Below are positions 1-8,992 of a stretch of DNA of 64,000 nucleotides, in pieces. Numbering within the stretch: the stretch's first letter is position 1; each line of letters opens with the position of its first letter. The notes beneath the pieces were generated by a model, which saw only the letters and a program-made list of their open reading frames with translations, made no database searches and had not been told where the DNA came from. The stretch comes from Burkholderia gladioli. Lineage in GTDB: Bacteria > Pseudomonadota > Gammaproteobacteria > Burkholderiales > Burkholderiaceae. The stretch lies in the NCBI RefSeq assembly GCF_000959725.1, contig NZ_CP009322.1, forward strand, positions 186,001-250,000. Reading direction: 5' to 3'. Both the position numbers and the translations under genes were made by a program.

Positions 1-153
1 AAGCGCTCGATCGCGCTGGCGGTGGTGAAGGGCGGCCTGAGCAAGATGGGCGAGTCGGTGGCGATCTCGCTGGCCAACGGGCGCAAGATCAACGCCAGGA
101 TCACGAGCCCGGTTTTCTATGACACCGAAGGGGTACGTCAGAATGTGGAATGA
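1..153 (+). CDS. soxA: Sarcosine oxidase alpha subunit, C-terminal end only
   Basis: The window opens inside a gene; only the last 50 codons are visible, read in frame 1 to a TGA at 151-153. The visible end (GESVAISLANGRKINARI, then TSPVFYD) is typical of the C-terminal aminomethyltransferase-like (GcvT) lobe of heterotetrameric sarcosine oxidase. That enzyme oxidatively demethylates sarcosine to glycine and passes the one-carbon unit to tetrahydrofolate in the cytoplasm. The assignment is supported mainly by the directly overlapping soxG. The rest of the soxBDA operon should lie upstream, outside the window. Confidence 0.8.
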   Translation, partial: KRSIALAVVKGGLSKMGESVAISLANGRKINARITSPVFYDTEGVRQNVE

Positions 154-778
154 AACGCGCAACCAGTCCTCGGTGGCCTCGCAGGCGGCCGGCCCGCGGC
201 TCGAATCGCCGCTGATCGGCGCCCAGGACGTGCTCAAGCCCCACCAGGCCCGCGCCTCGCAGAAGTTCCAGCTGCGCGAGCGGCCCTTCCTCGATCTCGT
301 CAACGTGCGCGGCGAGTTGTCGGATCCGGCCTTCGTGGAGGCCTTCGAGCGCGTGGTCGGCTGCCGGCCGCCGGCCAGGCCGAACACGGTGGCGCGCGGC
401 GCCGACTACGACGTGCTCTGGCTCGGTCCCGACGAGTGGCTGGTGCGCTCGAACGGGCCGGTGGCCGCCGGCCTGCTGGAAGGCAAGCTGGCGCCGGCGC
501 TGGTCGGGCTGTACGCGGCCGCGGTCGATATCGGCAGCGGCTACACGGTGCTGGAGATCAGCGGCGAACGCGTGCGCGACGTGCTCGCGCGCGGCTGCCC
601 GCTGGACCTGCATCCGCGCCTGTTCGGCGTCGGCCAATGCGCGCAGAGCCACTACTTCAAGGCCTCGCTGACCCTGCTGCCGACCGGCGAGCAGAGCTAC
701 GACCTGGTGATCCGCCGCAGCTTCGCCGACTACTTCTGCCGGATCATGCTCGACGCCGCGGCGCCGCTGGTCTCATGA
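143..778 (+). CDS. soxG: Sarcosine oxidase gamma subunit
   Basis: A 211-residue protein starting MWNETRNQSSVAS, overlapping the soxA stop by 11 bases. An in-frame ATG at 119 would add eight residues, but 143 gives the usual SoxG start. The body (LRERPFLDLVNVRGE, later GPDEWLV and GYTVLEISGE) is the SoxG/GcvT-like fold that completes the alpha-beta-gamma-delta sarcosine oxidase complex. Tight overlaps on both sides show translational coupling with soxA and the next gene. Role: sarcosine demethylation at the end of glycine betaine catabolism, which ties in with the betIBA cluster at 54.7-58.5 kb. Confidence 0.9.
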   Translation: MWNETRNQSSVASQAAGPRLESPLIGAQDVLKPHQARASQKFQLRERPFLDLVNVRGELSDPAFVEAFERVVGCRPPARPNTVARGADYDVLWLGPDEWLVRSNGPVAAGLLEGKLAPALVGLYAAAVDIGSGYTVLEISGERVRDVLARGCPLDLHPRLFGVGQCAQSHYFKASLTLLPTGEQSYDLVIRRSFADYFCRIMLDAAAPLVS

Positions 779-1290
779 AGCCGGTCGACGATCCGTTCGC
801 GGCGCTCGGTACTGCCCGCGCCAAGGGGCGCGGCTGGAGCGTGTTCATCGAGGAGCTGAAGGTGCCGGCGCGGATCGGCATCCACGCGCACGAGCACGAG
901 GCGCCGCAGCCGATCGTGATCGACGCGCGGCTCGGCTATCGCTGCGAGCCGGTCGAGCAGGGCGCGATCGGCTTCGTCGACTACGACGGCTACTGCACGC
1001 GCGTCGCCGCCTGGCTCGCGCACAAGCCGCATACGCGCCTGCTCGAGACGCTGGTGGTCGAGCTGGCGGCGCTGTCCTTCGAGGAATGGCCGGCGCTGGA
1101 AGCGGTCACGCTGTCGATGCACAAGCCGAAGATCCGGCCCGGCACGCGGCGCGTCGGTGTCGAGCTGGACTGGACGCGGGCCGATTACCTGGCCTGGCGC
1201 GAGGCGGTCGAGGCGCGTCGGCGCGGGGCGGGCATCGCTGCGCGGGTGGGCGGCACGGGAAGTCTCGGCGCGGACTTCACCGCGCATTGA
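775..1290 (+). CDS. Dihydroneopterin aldolase family protein (FolB-like) in the sarcosine oxidase operon
   Basis: A 171-residue protein whose ATG overlaps the soxG stop (ATGA), so it is the last gene of the sox operon. After an unrelated stretch of about 20 residues comes a FolB-type domain: VFIEELKVPARIGIHAHE, then LLETLVVELA and MHKPKIRPG, with the lysine position expected of the catalytic Lys. FolB converts dihydroneopterin to a pterin precursor of tetrahydrofolate. Coupling to sarcosine oxidase, a THF-dependent one-carbon donor, suggests a dedicated paralogue for folate supply or a related reaction. The C-terminal 25 residues are low complexity. The family call is firm; the exact substrate is inferred. 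Confidence 0.8.
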   Translation: MKPVDDPFAALGTARAKGRGWSVFIEELKVPARIGIHAHEHEAPQPIVIDARLGYRCEPVEQGAIGFVDYDGYCTRVAAWLAHKPHTRLLETLVVELAALSFEEWPALEAVTLSMHKPKIRPGTRRVGVELDWTRADYLAWREAVEARRRGAGIAARVGGTGSLGADFTAH

Positions 1291-1320
1291 GCGGCGCTCG
1301 CGCCGGCGGGCTTGCCGGCA

Positions 1321-1578
1321 TCAGTGCGCGGCGAGCCGGCTCGACTGGCTTTCGAGTTCGCGCAGGCGCGCGACGATGTCGTCGAGCTGGGTGCGCTCGG
1401 CATCCTGCAGGCCGCCGCGTGCCAGCACCGCCTCGAGCCGTGCGAGCCAGAGGGCGATTCGAGCCGGCTCGCCGGGCGTGAGCCGCGCCACCAGTTGCTC
1501 GAGCGTGGACAGGTCGGCCTCGATGGCCGTCGGTGCTGCGTCGTCCGTTGCTGAGTCCTCGTTACGATCGCCTGGCAT
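1321..1578 (-). CDS. Hypothetical acidic protein, 85 aa
   Basis: Starts MPGDRNEDSATDD, with a GAGGA ribosome site a few bases upstream; a longer frame to 1725 lacks such a site. The first 30 residues are acidic and disordered. The rest (LSTLEQLVARLTPGEPARIALWLARLEAVL, then DDIVARLREL) reads as two or three amphipathic helices, probably a small helical or coiled-coil protein. No family recognised. It is convergent with the FolB-like gene, with a 30-base gap. Function unknown. Confidence 0.5.
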   Translation of the reverse strand: MPGDRNEDSATDDAAPTAIEADLSTLEQLVARLTPGEPARIALWLARLEAVLARGGLQDAERTQLDDIVARLRELESQSSRLAAH

Positions 1579-1807
1579 GGTGTCCTCGGTCTGTTGCTGG
1601 GTTGGCGCCTCGATGGTGATCGGCGCCGCGTCGCGGGACCGGTCTCTCAGGCCGGCAAGACGATGCCCGGCCGTGGCCGGGCATTCGCGACATTGTGGTC
1701 GAAGCGGATGACGCTGGCGAGACACGCGAGCGAAAAACGGCCCGAATGTCCCCTCCAGTGCGTCATCCTCATCCTGTCATCGCCATTGCATCGTTGCGCG
1801 GGCGTGC

Positions 1808-2002
1808 TCAGTGATGGTCCTTGTTGCGCATCGCATCCTTCGCGGCGTCCTTGACGTCGCCATAACCCTTGCGGGCCTCGCCCTCGGCCTGCTGGAGATC
1901 GCCCTTGACCTCCTGCTTGGTATTGCCGGTGGCCTTGCCGACCGCCTCGTTGACCTTGCCCTTCACTTGCTCGGCCGTGCCCTTGATGTGTTCCTTGTTC
2001 AT
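1808..2002 (-). CDS. CsbD family stress-response protein
   Basis: A 64-residue hydrophilic protein with the full CsbD pattern: MNKEHIKGTAEQVKGKVNEA, then TGNTKQEVKGDLQQAEGEAR. These small, highly charged helical proteins accumulate under general stress in many bacteria; their molecular role is not known. A GGAGG-type ribosome site precedes the ATG. It lies 113 bp downstream of the ferritin-like gene on the same strand, so the two may share stress-induced expression. Confidence 0.9.
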   Translation of the reverse strand: MNKEHIKGTAEQVKGKVNEAVGKATGNTKQEVKGDLQQAEGEARKGYGDVKDAAKDAMRNKDHH

Positions 2003-2115
2003 GATTCACCTCCAGGTTTGAGTGCTTGCAGATCAGCCTGTTGACGGATCGACGCCCGCCGTCACGGGTACCCACTTCCTTGCCGCGCCCCGCTGGCGGC
2101 GCGCGGGCGTGACGC

Positions 2116-2679
2116 TCAGTTCACGTTTTTCTTCTTCAGCTCCGGCGGCAGCCCTTCGAGCAGATCCGCCATCTCGTCGGCGTGTTCCTCCTCGACCGCG
2201 AGGATCTGCTCGAACAGGCGGCGCGTGGTCGGATCGCGATCGCCGATGTACTGGACCATCTCGCGGTAGCTGTCGATCGCGATCCGCTCGGCCACCAGGT
2301 CCTCGTTGATCATCTCGACCAGGGTGCTGCCTTCCACGTACTCGGCGTGGCTGCGCTGCGCAAGCTGGTTCGGCGCGAGATCGGGACTGCCGCCGAGCTG
2401 GACGATACGCGCCGCGATCATGTCGGCATGGCTCTGTTCCTCGTTCGAGTGCGCGAGGAATTCCTCGGCGATGCCCGACGAGTGGATGCCCTTGGCCATG
2501 AAGTGATGGCGCCGGTAGCGCAGCATGCAGACGATCTCGGTGGCCAGCGCCTCGTTGAGCAGGCGCAGCACCGTCTCGCGGTCCGCGTGGTAGCCGGCGG
2601 TCACGGCGCCTTCGTCGACATGCTGGCGGGCGCGTTCGCGCAGGGTTTTCACATCCGTCAATTGCGTGTTGTGGGCCAT
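2116..2679 (-). CDS. Ferritin-like (bacterioferritin-type) protein
   Basis: A 187-residue protein starting MAHNTQLTDV with an AGAGGAA ribosome site; the frame stays open upstream but the ATG at 2679 is the supported start. It is a four-helix ferritin-like domain: EALATEIVCMLRYRRH (Glu48), an ExxH at E81-H84, ERIAIDSYREM (E131, Y138) and a second ExxH at E163-H166. Together these form a complete di-iron ferroxidase ligand set. Expected role: oxidation and storage of iron and protection from oxidative stress in the cytoplasm. It could be a bacterioferritin or a ferritin-like relative; no obvious haem methionine can be assigned. Confidence 0.8.
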   Translation of the reverse strand: MAHNTQLTDVKTLRERARQHVDEGAVTAGYHADRETVLRLLNEALATEIVCMLRYRRHHFMAKGIHSSGIAEEFLAHSNEEQSHADMIAARIVQLGGSPDLAPNQLAQRSHAEYVEGSTLVEMINEDLVAERIAIDSYREMVQYIGDRDPTTRRLFEQILAVEEEHADEMADLLEGLPPELKKKNVN

Positions 2680-2943
2680 CGCAGTTCCTCTTTGTCGGTC
2701 TGTCGAATAAGACGGCGGCTGGCGTTTCGCCTGGGGCGAAGCCGGCTGCCTCCGGCGAGGATCAAGCAGGAGCCGTGCCTGTCCGGGCATGCAGGCGCTG
2801 ACGGCGCGATGCCACGGGGCTTCGCGGGCATGGCGGGCTGACGGGCGTGCTTGCGTGGCGAGGGTGCAGGCAAGCCTGGCGGGAAGGGCTTTGTAATTTG
2901 TACAGACGCGAGCATCGAGGCGCATTTCGGCGTGCCGGGGCGC

Positions 2944-3942
2944 TTATTTGCCCTGGCGCGAGCGGGCGGTGGGCCGCGTTTGCCGTGTTTTCGTCGATTG
3001 CGGCGGCCTCGCCGCCAGCGAGGGCGAGCGCTCCTCCAGCGCCGGCGCCGCCTCCCGCTCGCGCTCCGCGCGCCCGGCACCGGCGAACTGCTGCCGGTAG
3101 GCCAGCGGCGTGAGCGCCCTGGCCGCCTTGAACTGCCGGTTGAAATTCGCCGCGTTCGGAAAGCCCGAGCGCTCGGCGATCACCGAGACCTGCATGCGCG
3201 TATCGGTCAGCAGCCGGCAGGCATGGCCGATCCGCACGCGCGTGATGTAGCGGCCGACGCTCTCGCCGAGATGGCGCGTGAACTGGCGCGTCAGCGAGCG
3301 CTCGGACAGGCCCGCGGCCCTGGCCAGCGCGGCCAGTTGCAGCGGCCGCGCGAACTGCGTGTCGATCAGCGCCAGCACGCGGTCGAGCCGCCCCGCCTCG
3401 GGGCTGGCGCGCGCGCCCTCGACCGCGCCGAAGGCGCTGGGCGCGGCCAGCGAGGCCGCTGGCGCCCCCGCCAGCCGGTGCAACACCTCCAGCACCGCCG
3501 CCAGCCGCCGCTGCGGCTCGGGCGACAGCAGCGCGTCGAGCCGCTCGCGCATCGCCGCGCTGGCGCCGGCCTCGAAATGCAGCCCGCAGGCGGCGCGCCG
3601 CAGCAGATCGCGCAGGACGTTGTGTTCGGGGCAGACGTCGGCGAGCCTCTCGATCCAGTCGCCGTCGAACCAGACCACGATCGCGACCTGCGCCGCCGCC
3701 GCGTCGATCGAGCGGTTCGAGGCCCAGGTGTGCGGCAGGTTGGGCGGCACCAGCACCAGGTCGTCGGCGCCGTAGGCGGCCACCGAATCGCCGATATAGC
3801 GCTTGCCCTGGCTGTTCAGGGTCAGCGTCAGTTCGTACTCCGGATGGTGATGCCACTCGAAGGGGATCCGCGACAGCCGGCGATGGTAGATCCGCACCGA
3901 GCAGCCCTGGCCGAAATCGACATGTTCGTAAGCGGGTTTCAT
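2944..3942 (-). CDS. AraC family transcriptional regulator
   Basis: A 332-residue protein. The N-terminal part (FEWHHHPEYELTLTLNSQG, LVLVPPNLPHTWAS) is a cupin ligand-binding domain of the kind seen in sugar and aromatic sensors. The C-terminal part (about residues 185-285) has the two helix-turn-helices of AraC proteins: LAALARAAGLSERSLTRQF, then VSVIAERSGFPNAANFNRQF. The last 40 residues are Arg/Ala-rich. It is divergent from the DUF1479 gene across 98 bp that contain a long inverted repeat, so it probably controls that gene and itself. Ligand unknown. Confidence 0.9.
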   Translation of the reverse strand: MKPAYEHVDFGQGCSVRIYHRRLSRIPFEWHHHPEYELTLTLNSQGKRYIGDSVAAYGADDLVLVPPNLPHTWASNRSIDAAAAQVAIVVWFDGDWIERLADVCPEHNVLRDLLRRAACGLHFEAGASAAMRERLDALLSPEPQRRLAAVLEVLHRLAGAPAASLAAPSAFGAVEGARASPEAGRLDRVLALIDTQFARPLQLAALARAAGLSERSLTRQFTRHLGESVGRYITRVRIGHACRLLTDTRMQVSVIAERSGFPNAANFNRQFKAARALTPLAYRQQFAGAGRAEREREAAPALEERSPSLAARPPQSTKTRQTRPTARSRQGK

Positions 3943-3967
3943 GGCCGGATCCGCAATGAGAATGGCG

Positions 3968-4007
3968 GGATCGTATCACTTCCGTCCACCGTGCCGACAT
4001 ACGATCC
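3968..4007. promoter_or_regulatory. Candidate AraC-type operator, 9-bp inverted repeat
   Basis: GGATCGTAT at 3968-3976 is perfectly repeated in inverted form as ATACGATCC at 3999-4007. The half-site centres are 31 bp apart, close to three helical turns. The element fills the middle of the 98-bp gap between the divergent AraC gene and the DUF1479 gene. The repeat is seen directly; binding by the neighbouring regulator is inferred. Confidence 0.55.
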
Positions 4008-4040
4008 GTCTCACCCACAACAGCAGACGGAGACGACATC

Positions 4041-5303
4041 ATGGCCCTCTACATCGACGACCTGCCCGCCGCCATTCGCCAGGCCAAGCGGGAATTGCGC
4101 GCGGCGCTGCCCCATTATCGCGAGGTGTTCGCCGAGGTCGAGGCGGCCATGCGCGAGGCGGTGCGCGAGATCGCCGAGGAGCGCGCGCGCGGCGCGGCGG
4201 TGATCCCGGAGATCGAATTCGCGGCGATCGTCGCCGGGCGGGTGAGCGAGGCGCAGCTCGCGCGCGTGAAGTCGCGCGGGGCCTGCGTGATCCGCGGCGT
4301 GTTCGAGCGCGAGCGCGCCGAGCGCTGGGATCGCGAGATCGCCGACTACGTGGAGCGCAATCGACTCGACGCACGCCTCGAACATCGCGCCGAGGACAAG
4401 TACTTCGGCCAGCTGGCTTCCAGCAAGCCGCAGATCCATGGCGTGTACTGGTCGGCGCCGCAGGTGGAGGCGCGCCAGTCGCCGGAGTTGACGCAGGCGC
4501 GCGTGTTCCTGAACCGGCTGTGGCGCGCGCACAGCGAGGGGCGCCGCCATTTCGATCCGGACCAGGTGCCGGCCTATGCCGACCGGCTGCGCCGCCGCCC
4601 GCCCGGCTCGGCTTCGCTGGGGCTGTCGGCGCATTGCGACGGCGGCTCGGTGGAGCGCTGGATCGAGGCCAACTTCCGCCGCGTCTATCGCCACGTGTTC
4701 GCCGGCAACTGGCGCGACTACGATCCCTTCGACGCGGCCTGGCGCACCGAGGTCGAGGAGATCGCCTCGCCGGCGGTCTGCTCGATGTTCCGCACCTTCC
4801 AGGGCTGGACCGCGCTGACCGCGCAAGGCCCCGGCGACGGCACGCTGCAACTGGTGCCGATCGCCAACGCGATGGCCTATGTGCTGCTGCGTGCCTTGCA
4901 GGACGACGTCGCCGAGGACGACCTGTGCGGCGCGATGCCGGGCCGCGCGCTATCGATCCGCCCCGAGTATCACGCGCCGCTGTTCGAGGCGCTCTCGTCG
5001 ATCCCGCTGATGCAGCCGGGCGACACGGTGTTCTGGCATGGCGACGTAATCCACGCCGTGGAGGACGCGCATCGCGGCGCCGGCTACAGCAACGTGATGT
5101 ACATCGCCTCGGCGCCGGGCTGCGCGAAGAACGAGGCCTATCTGCGCCGGCAACTGCCGAGCTTCCTCGCCGGCGAGAGCCCGCCCGATTTCCCGGCCGA
5201 TCACTTCGAGGTCGATTTCGACGGCCGCGCGAGCGCGGTGGACCTGACGCCGCTCGGGCGCGCGCAGCTCGGGCTGGACGAGGTGGAGACGGCGGCGCGC
5301 TGA
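4041..5303 (+). CDS. DUF1479 (YbiU-like) putative Fe(II)/2-oxoglutarate-type oxygenase
   Basis: A 420-residue protein of the DUF1479 family, at the family's usual length. It begins [20 protein letters not shown], with a helical N-terminal part and a double-stranded beta-helix core. The core carries an HxD pair (H198-C-D200 in [11 protein letters not shown]) and a distal His338 in [12 protein letters not shown], followed by [10 protein letters not shown]. This is the arrangement of metal ligands in Fe(II)/2OG oxygenases. Substrate unknown. A GACGGAGAC ribosome site lies upstream of the ATG. It is divergent from an AraC regulator with an inverted repeat between them, which suggests induction by a small molecule related to its substrate. 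Confidence 0.85.
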   Translation: MALYIDDLPAAIRQAKRELRAALPHYREVFAEVEAAMREAVREIAEERARGAAVIPEIEFAAIVAGRVSEAQLARVKSRGACVIRGVFERERAERWDREIADYVERNRLDARLEHRAEDKYFGQLASSKPQIHGVYWSAPQVEARQSPELTQARVFLNRLWRAHSEGRRHFDPDQVPAYADRLRRRPPGSASLGLSAHCDGGSVERWIEANFRRVYRHVFAGNWRDYDPFDAAWRTEVEEIASPAVCSMFRTFQGWTALTAQGPGDGTLQLVPIANAMAYVLLRALQDDVAEDDLCGAMPGRALSIRPEYHAPLFEALSSIPLMQPGDTVFWHGDVIHAVEDAHRGAGYSNVMYIASAPGCAKNEAYLRRQLPSFLAGESPPDFPADHFEVDFDGRASAVDLTPLGRAQLGLDEVETAAR

Positions 5304-5385
5304 GGCGCCGCTGGCGGCGGCGATGGCGATGGCACGCCGGCGATCGCGCCGCGCGCCGCGTGATCGTGCCGCCGCGCGCCGGCGC

Positions 5386-6012
5386 TCAGGGCGTGGCGCT
5401 GCTGCAATACTCGGCGAAGCCGGGGCGCGCCGAGAGCCGCTGCTGGTAATAGGCCTCGACGGCCGGCAGCGAGGGCTGCTGGAACGGCGTGCCGAACCAG
5501 CGATGCACCGACAATCCGATCGCGATATCGGCGATCGAGAAATGCTCGCCGGCCACGAAGGCGCCGGTGTCGGCGAGCCGCGCGTCGAGGATGCGCATCA
5601 GCCGGGTCCAGCCCGCGATCGCCTCGGCGGTGGCTTGCGGATCCTGGTGCGCGGGCGACTTGCGCACGAGGCCCAGGAAGGCGTAGCTCCAGGCGCGGTT
5701 GAGATCGGCGGCCTGCCAGTCGAGCCACTGGTCGACGCGCGCGCGGGCGATCGCCTCGGCCGGGTAGAGCGCCGCGCCGCCGTAGCGCGTGGCCAGGTAG
5801 CGGATGATGGTGTTCGATTCCCACAGCACGAGATCGCCGTCGCGCAGCACCGGCACCAGGCCGTTCGGGTTCAGCGCCAGGAATTCGGGCGTGTTGGGCG
5901 AGCGGAAGCCCGCGCCCCAGTCCTCGCGCTCGAACGGCAACTGCAGTTCGGCACAGGTCCACAGCACCTTGCGCACGTTGATCGACGGTATCTTTCCGAG
6001 AATGTTCAGCAT
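5386..6012 (-). CDS. Glutathione S-transferase family protein
   Basis: A 208-residue protein starting [18 protein letters not shown]. The N-terminal thioredoxin-like domain (residues 1-80) has the cis-Pro loop LVPVL and the glutathione-binding [10 protein letters not shown] (Glu-Ser). An all-helical C-terminal domain follows ([27 protein letters not shown]). This is the standard cytosolic bacterial GST plan, probably with a Ser-type active site. Substrate cannot be told. It is convergent with the DUF1479 gene, with an 82-bp gap. Confidence 0.9.
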   Translation of the reverse strand: MLNILGKIPSINVRKVLWTCAELQLPFEREDWGAGFRSPNTPEFLALNPNGLVPVLRDGDLVLWESNTIIRYLATRYGGAALYPAEAIARARVDQWLDWQAADLNRAWSYAFLGLVRKSPAHQDPQATAEAIAGWTRLMRILDARLADTGAFVAGEHFSIADIAIGLSVHRWFGTPFQQPSLPAVEAYYQQRLSARPGFAEYCSSATP

Positions 6013-6215
6013 GGCGGCTCCGCTCGCGGGGAAGGGGGAAGGCGAGCCGGCAGTGTAGGCGAGCGCGGGCCGATCGGCCATGCACAGTTGAGCGGCGCGT
6101 GCGCGGGAGAGTGTGCGGAGGCTGGGCGGGACGGTGCCTCGACAATTCTGCACATCCGGGTTTTTTGCCGCTTGGCATGATGCCTGACGATATCGGCATC
6201 GACGGAAACAGGATC

Positions 6216-6359
6216 ATGCGTTTCGGGTGGAGATTACTGGCTGCCGGCTTGCTCGTCGCGACGACGGGCGGATGTTCCAGCCTGACCGGCCTTCTGTATT
6301 GCCAACAAAGCGGGATCCGGATCGTGGACCTGCGCTGCTTCCCGCTGACTTCTCCTTGA
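6216..6359 (+). CDS. Small putative lipoprotein or secreted peptide, 47 aa
   Basis: Starts MRFGWRLLAAGLLVATTGGC: an Arg near the N-terminus, a hydrophobic stretch, then a cysteine in a weak lipobox context (TTGGC). The remaining 27 residues contain two more cysteines and end RCFPLTSP. An AGGA about 5 bases upstream is a modest ribosome site. Longer in-frame starts exist but would mask the signal. No family recognised. Whether it is lipidated or a free periplasmic peptide is uncertain. Confidence 0.4.
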   Translation: MRFGWRLLAAGLLVATTGGCSSLTGLLYCQQSGIRIVDLRCFPLTSP

Positions 6360-6417
6360 ACGTGGGCGAATCGGAAAGGCCACTGGGACATTTCCGATTG
6401 CCGTCCTGGCGATACCC

Positions 6418-7611
6418 TCAGAACCGCTGCCGGATTCCCAGGCTCACCAGCGCCTGCGAGCGGGATGCCGAGGAATGGCCGTTGCCCTTGTCGGATACCG
6501 AGGCGCTGGCCGCCACCACCTGCCCGTTCGCGTCCAGCGTGCTGCCCGAGGCGTGTTGCCAGCCGGCCAGCAGGTAGACGGTGGTGCGCCGCGAGAGATC
6601 GTAGGTCGCGCCGGCTGAGACGTTGTGATAGACGGCGCGCTCGTCGAGCCCGTCCAGTTCGCTGCCGCGCGTGTAGCTGTAGCCGAGGAACAGTTGCGCG
6701 GCCGGGCTTGCCTGCCAGCGCGTGAACACGCCGGCGATGTTGAAGCTGGCGTGGCCGCGGAACAGCGACTGCGCGCCGGCGCGGTACTGCACGTTGCTGT
6801 AGTTGACGCCCACCACCGTCGAGCCGAAATCCCAGGTCGCGCCGGTCGCCACGATCTGCTGCGTCTGCGCGCTCGCGTAGCCCTCGCTGATCGATGAGTT
6901 GAAGGTGCCGTCGTCGCCGCTGGCCCAGCCGCCGGCGCTGCTGTCGCCGGGGCCGGTCTTGCTGTTGTCGGAGCGCTCGAAGCCGGCGCCGAGCTTGAGC
7001 GGCCCGTTCGCGTAACCGGCGCCCACGCTCCAGGTGCCGCGACGCTTGACGCTGCCGGCCTGGTTGCCGAAGCCGTACATGGCGCCGAAGCTGAAGCCCG
7101 CGTAGTTCGCGCTGGTGTACTTGACCGAGTTGTCGACGCGCACCGTCTGGTCGAGATCGTCGATATCGCCCGGATGCGCGCCGAAGCCGCCGATATAGCT
7201 GACCGGCGCCACGCCGGACACGAAATCGTCGAGCGGCGTGTACTGGCGGCCGAGCGTGAGCGTGCCGTAGCGCGGGTTGCCGAGGCCGACGTAGGACTGC
7301 CGGCCGAACAGGCGGCCGCCCTGGCCGGCGCGGCCGTTGCTGACGTCGAAACCGTCCTCGAGCGTGAAGATCGCGCGCCAGCCGTCGCCGAGCTGCTCGG
7401 TGCCGCGCAGGCCCCAGCGGCTGCCCGACAGGTTGCCCGAGCTCAGGCCCAGGTCGGAATGGCCGGTCGCGCCCGGCCCGGTGCCGGTGCGCTCGTTGCT
7501 GCGGTAGGTGATGCCGGCATCGACGATGCCGTAGAGCGTGACGGACCCCTGCGCGGAGGCGGCGGTCGCCAGGCTCAGCAGCAGCGGGGCTGCGGTCAGT
7601 TGCTTTTTCAT
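6418..7611 (-). CDS. Outer membrane porin, OmpC/Gram-negative porin type
   Basis: A 397-residue protein. Signal peptide MKKQLTAAPLLLSLATAASA is followed by mature QGSVTLYGIVDAGITY, the standard start of a betaproteobacterial trimeric porin. Internal landmarks include GSRWGLRGTEQLGDGWRAIF, GRQSYVGLGNPRYGTLTLGRQY and the terminal aromatic of GIRQRF, needed for BAM-dependent assembly. It forms a 16-strand general diffusion channel in the outer membrane. It is transcribed alone. A second porin of the same family lies at 28.6 kb. Confidence 0.95.
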   Translation of the reverse strand: MKKQLTAAPLLLSLATAASAQGSVTLYGIVDAGITYRSNERTGTGPGATGHSDLGLSSGNLSGSRWGLRGTEQLGDGWRAIFTLEDGFDVSNGRAGQGGRLFGRQSYVGLGNPRYGTLTLGRQYTPLDDFVSGVAPVSYIGGFGAHPGDIDDLDQTVRVDNSVKYTSANYAGFSFGAMYGFGNQAGSVKRRGTWSVGAGYANGPLKLGAGFERSDNSKTGPGDSSAGGWASGDDGTFNSSISEGYASAQTQQIVATGATWDFGSTVVGVNYSNVQYRAGAQSLFRGHASFNIAGVFTRWQASPAAQLFLGYSYTRGSELDGLDERAVYHNVSAGATYDLSRRTTVYLLAGWQHASGSTLDANGQVVAASASVSDKGNGHSSASRSQALVSLGIRQRF

Positions 7612-7921
7612 GATGAGCGAGTGTCGTTTTATGTGGTCGGGCCGGACGAAGCGGGGCGTCCGGTGATGCGGCGAGGGCGAGTGCGGAGGCGGCGGCCTGG
7701 CCGGGATCGACGGCCGGGGCGGTGCGGCATGCCGATGACGGGATCGGCCGCGGCTGGCGCGCATCCTGCAGCCGCTCGCCTCCGTGTGCGTCATGCTAGA
7801 TGGGACCGGTTCCAGAATGAAGCGCGGCGACGTCAATAGACCGTTGCGTATCGCGTGAGAGTCGGCGGGAGGGGAGCAGTTGTCGTACCTGCTGCGCCGC
7901 TCCCGGCAGGGGGCGAGCGCG
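7612..7921. other. Non-coding gap holding the porin promoter region
   Basis: About 310 bases between the porin start and the acyltransferase stop, both on the minus strand. It should contain the porin promoter and leader. I see no convincing small gene, hairpin or operator, and only a weak TTGACG-like -35 candidate near 7830. Confidence 0.4.
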
Positions 7922-8992
7922 CTAGACGCGCGAGGCGATCGGTACCTCGAGCCGGCGCTTGGCGGGACGCGAGAGCCAGGCCCGCAGCGGCGCGTCGACG
8001 TAGCGGTCGAGCAGGGCGACCAGCACCAGCATGCCGGCCACGAAGGCGGCCAGCGCGGGCTTGCCGTACACGGCGTGCCGATGCGGCTCCAGCAGCCGGT
8101 AAGCCAGCAGCAGCACCGGCACATGGAGGATGTAGAGCCCGTAGGAGACGCGGCCGAGCGTCTCGAAGGCGGGCGCGAGCCAGGCCGTCGGCTCGAACGA
8201 GGTGGCGGCATGGACGATCAGCGGGATCGCCACGAACACCTCGGCGATCGCGGCCGGGCCGGCCCAGCGCGGCGGGATCTTCGCGCACAGCATCAGCAGC
8301 ACGGCGGCCAGCGCCAGCAGCGAGACGGCGGCGCTGGCCGGCCGCGGCCCGCCGCGCCGCAGCCGGAACAGCAGCGCGCCGGCCGAGAACGAGAAGCCCA
8401 CCCGCGCCAGCGCGAGATACCACTTGCCGAGATCCCAGCCCTCGTCGATGCCGTGATGGTCGAGCGCGTAGCGCAGCATCACGATGGCGCACGGAATCAT
8501 CGCCAGGACCAGGATGCGCGGCACCGCGCGCCGCACGATGGCCGCGAAGGCGAGGTTGGCGACGATCTCGTAGAACAGCGACCAGGCCGGGTTGTTGACC
8601 AGGTAGAGCGGCGTGGCGCGCGAGGGCAGCATCAGCAGCGACAGCAGCACGAACAGCGTGGTGGCGAACAGCGACGGAAGCGGCCGGCCGTGCTGATGCG
8701 CCATCGCCACGAAGTGGCTCGCCAGGCCCAGCACGATGCCGATCAGGTAGAGCGGGTAGAGCCGGATCAGCCGCAGTTTCGCGAAGGCGAGGAAACCGAG
8801 CGCGCCCGAGCGCAGCCGTGCCTCATAGGCGTTGGCGACCACGAAGCCGCTGATCGCGAAGAACAGGTCGACCGCCAGGTAGCTCTGCGGGAAGCTCGGC
8901 GAATGGAACAGCAGCGGCGCGTGGCGAAACACGATCAGGATCGCGGCGAGCCCGCGAATGGCATCGAGGTTGGCGTACTTCCACTTCGTCAT
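7922..8992 (-). CDS. Acyltransferase family 3 (OafA/NodX-type) membrane protein
   Basis: A 356-residue protein starting MTKWKYANLDAIRGLAAILIVF, with about ten membrane segments. The N-terminus carries the family motif (LDAIRGLAAILIVFRH, with the putative catalytic His) followed by YLAVDLFFAISGFV. These enzymes transfer acyl groups to surface sugars such as LPS, exopolysaccharide or Nod factors at the inner membrane. The acceptor cannot be told; no polysaccharide gene is adjacent. Near the C-terminus, VSYGLYILHVPVLLLAYRL is also typical. Confidence 0.9.
   Translation of the reverse strand: MTKWKYANLDAIRGLAAILIVFRHAPLLFHSPSFPQSYLAVDLFFAISGFVVANAYEARLRSGALGFLAFAKLRLIRLYPLYLIGIVLGLASHFVAMAHQHGRPLPSLFATTLFVLLSLLMLPSRATPLYLVNNPAWSLFYEIVANLAFAAIVRRAVPRILVLAMIPCAIVMLRYALDHHGIDEGWDLGKWYLALARVGFSFSAGALLFRLRRGGPRPASAAVSLLALAAVLLMLCAKIPPRWAGPAAIAEVFVAIPLIVHAATSFEPTAWLAPAFETLGRVSYGLYILHVPVLLLAYRLLEPHRHAVYGKPALAAFVAGMLVLVALLDRYVDAPLRAWLSRPAKRRLEVPIASRV

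Noticed and set aside
119..778. SoxG start at 119
   Set aside because: It would add eight residues inside the soxA frame; the ATG at 143 gives the usual SoxG N-terminus.
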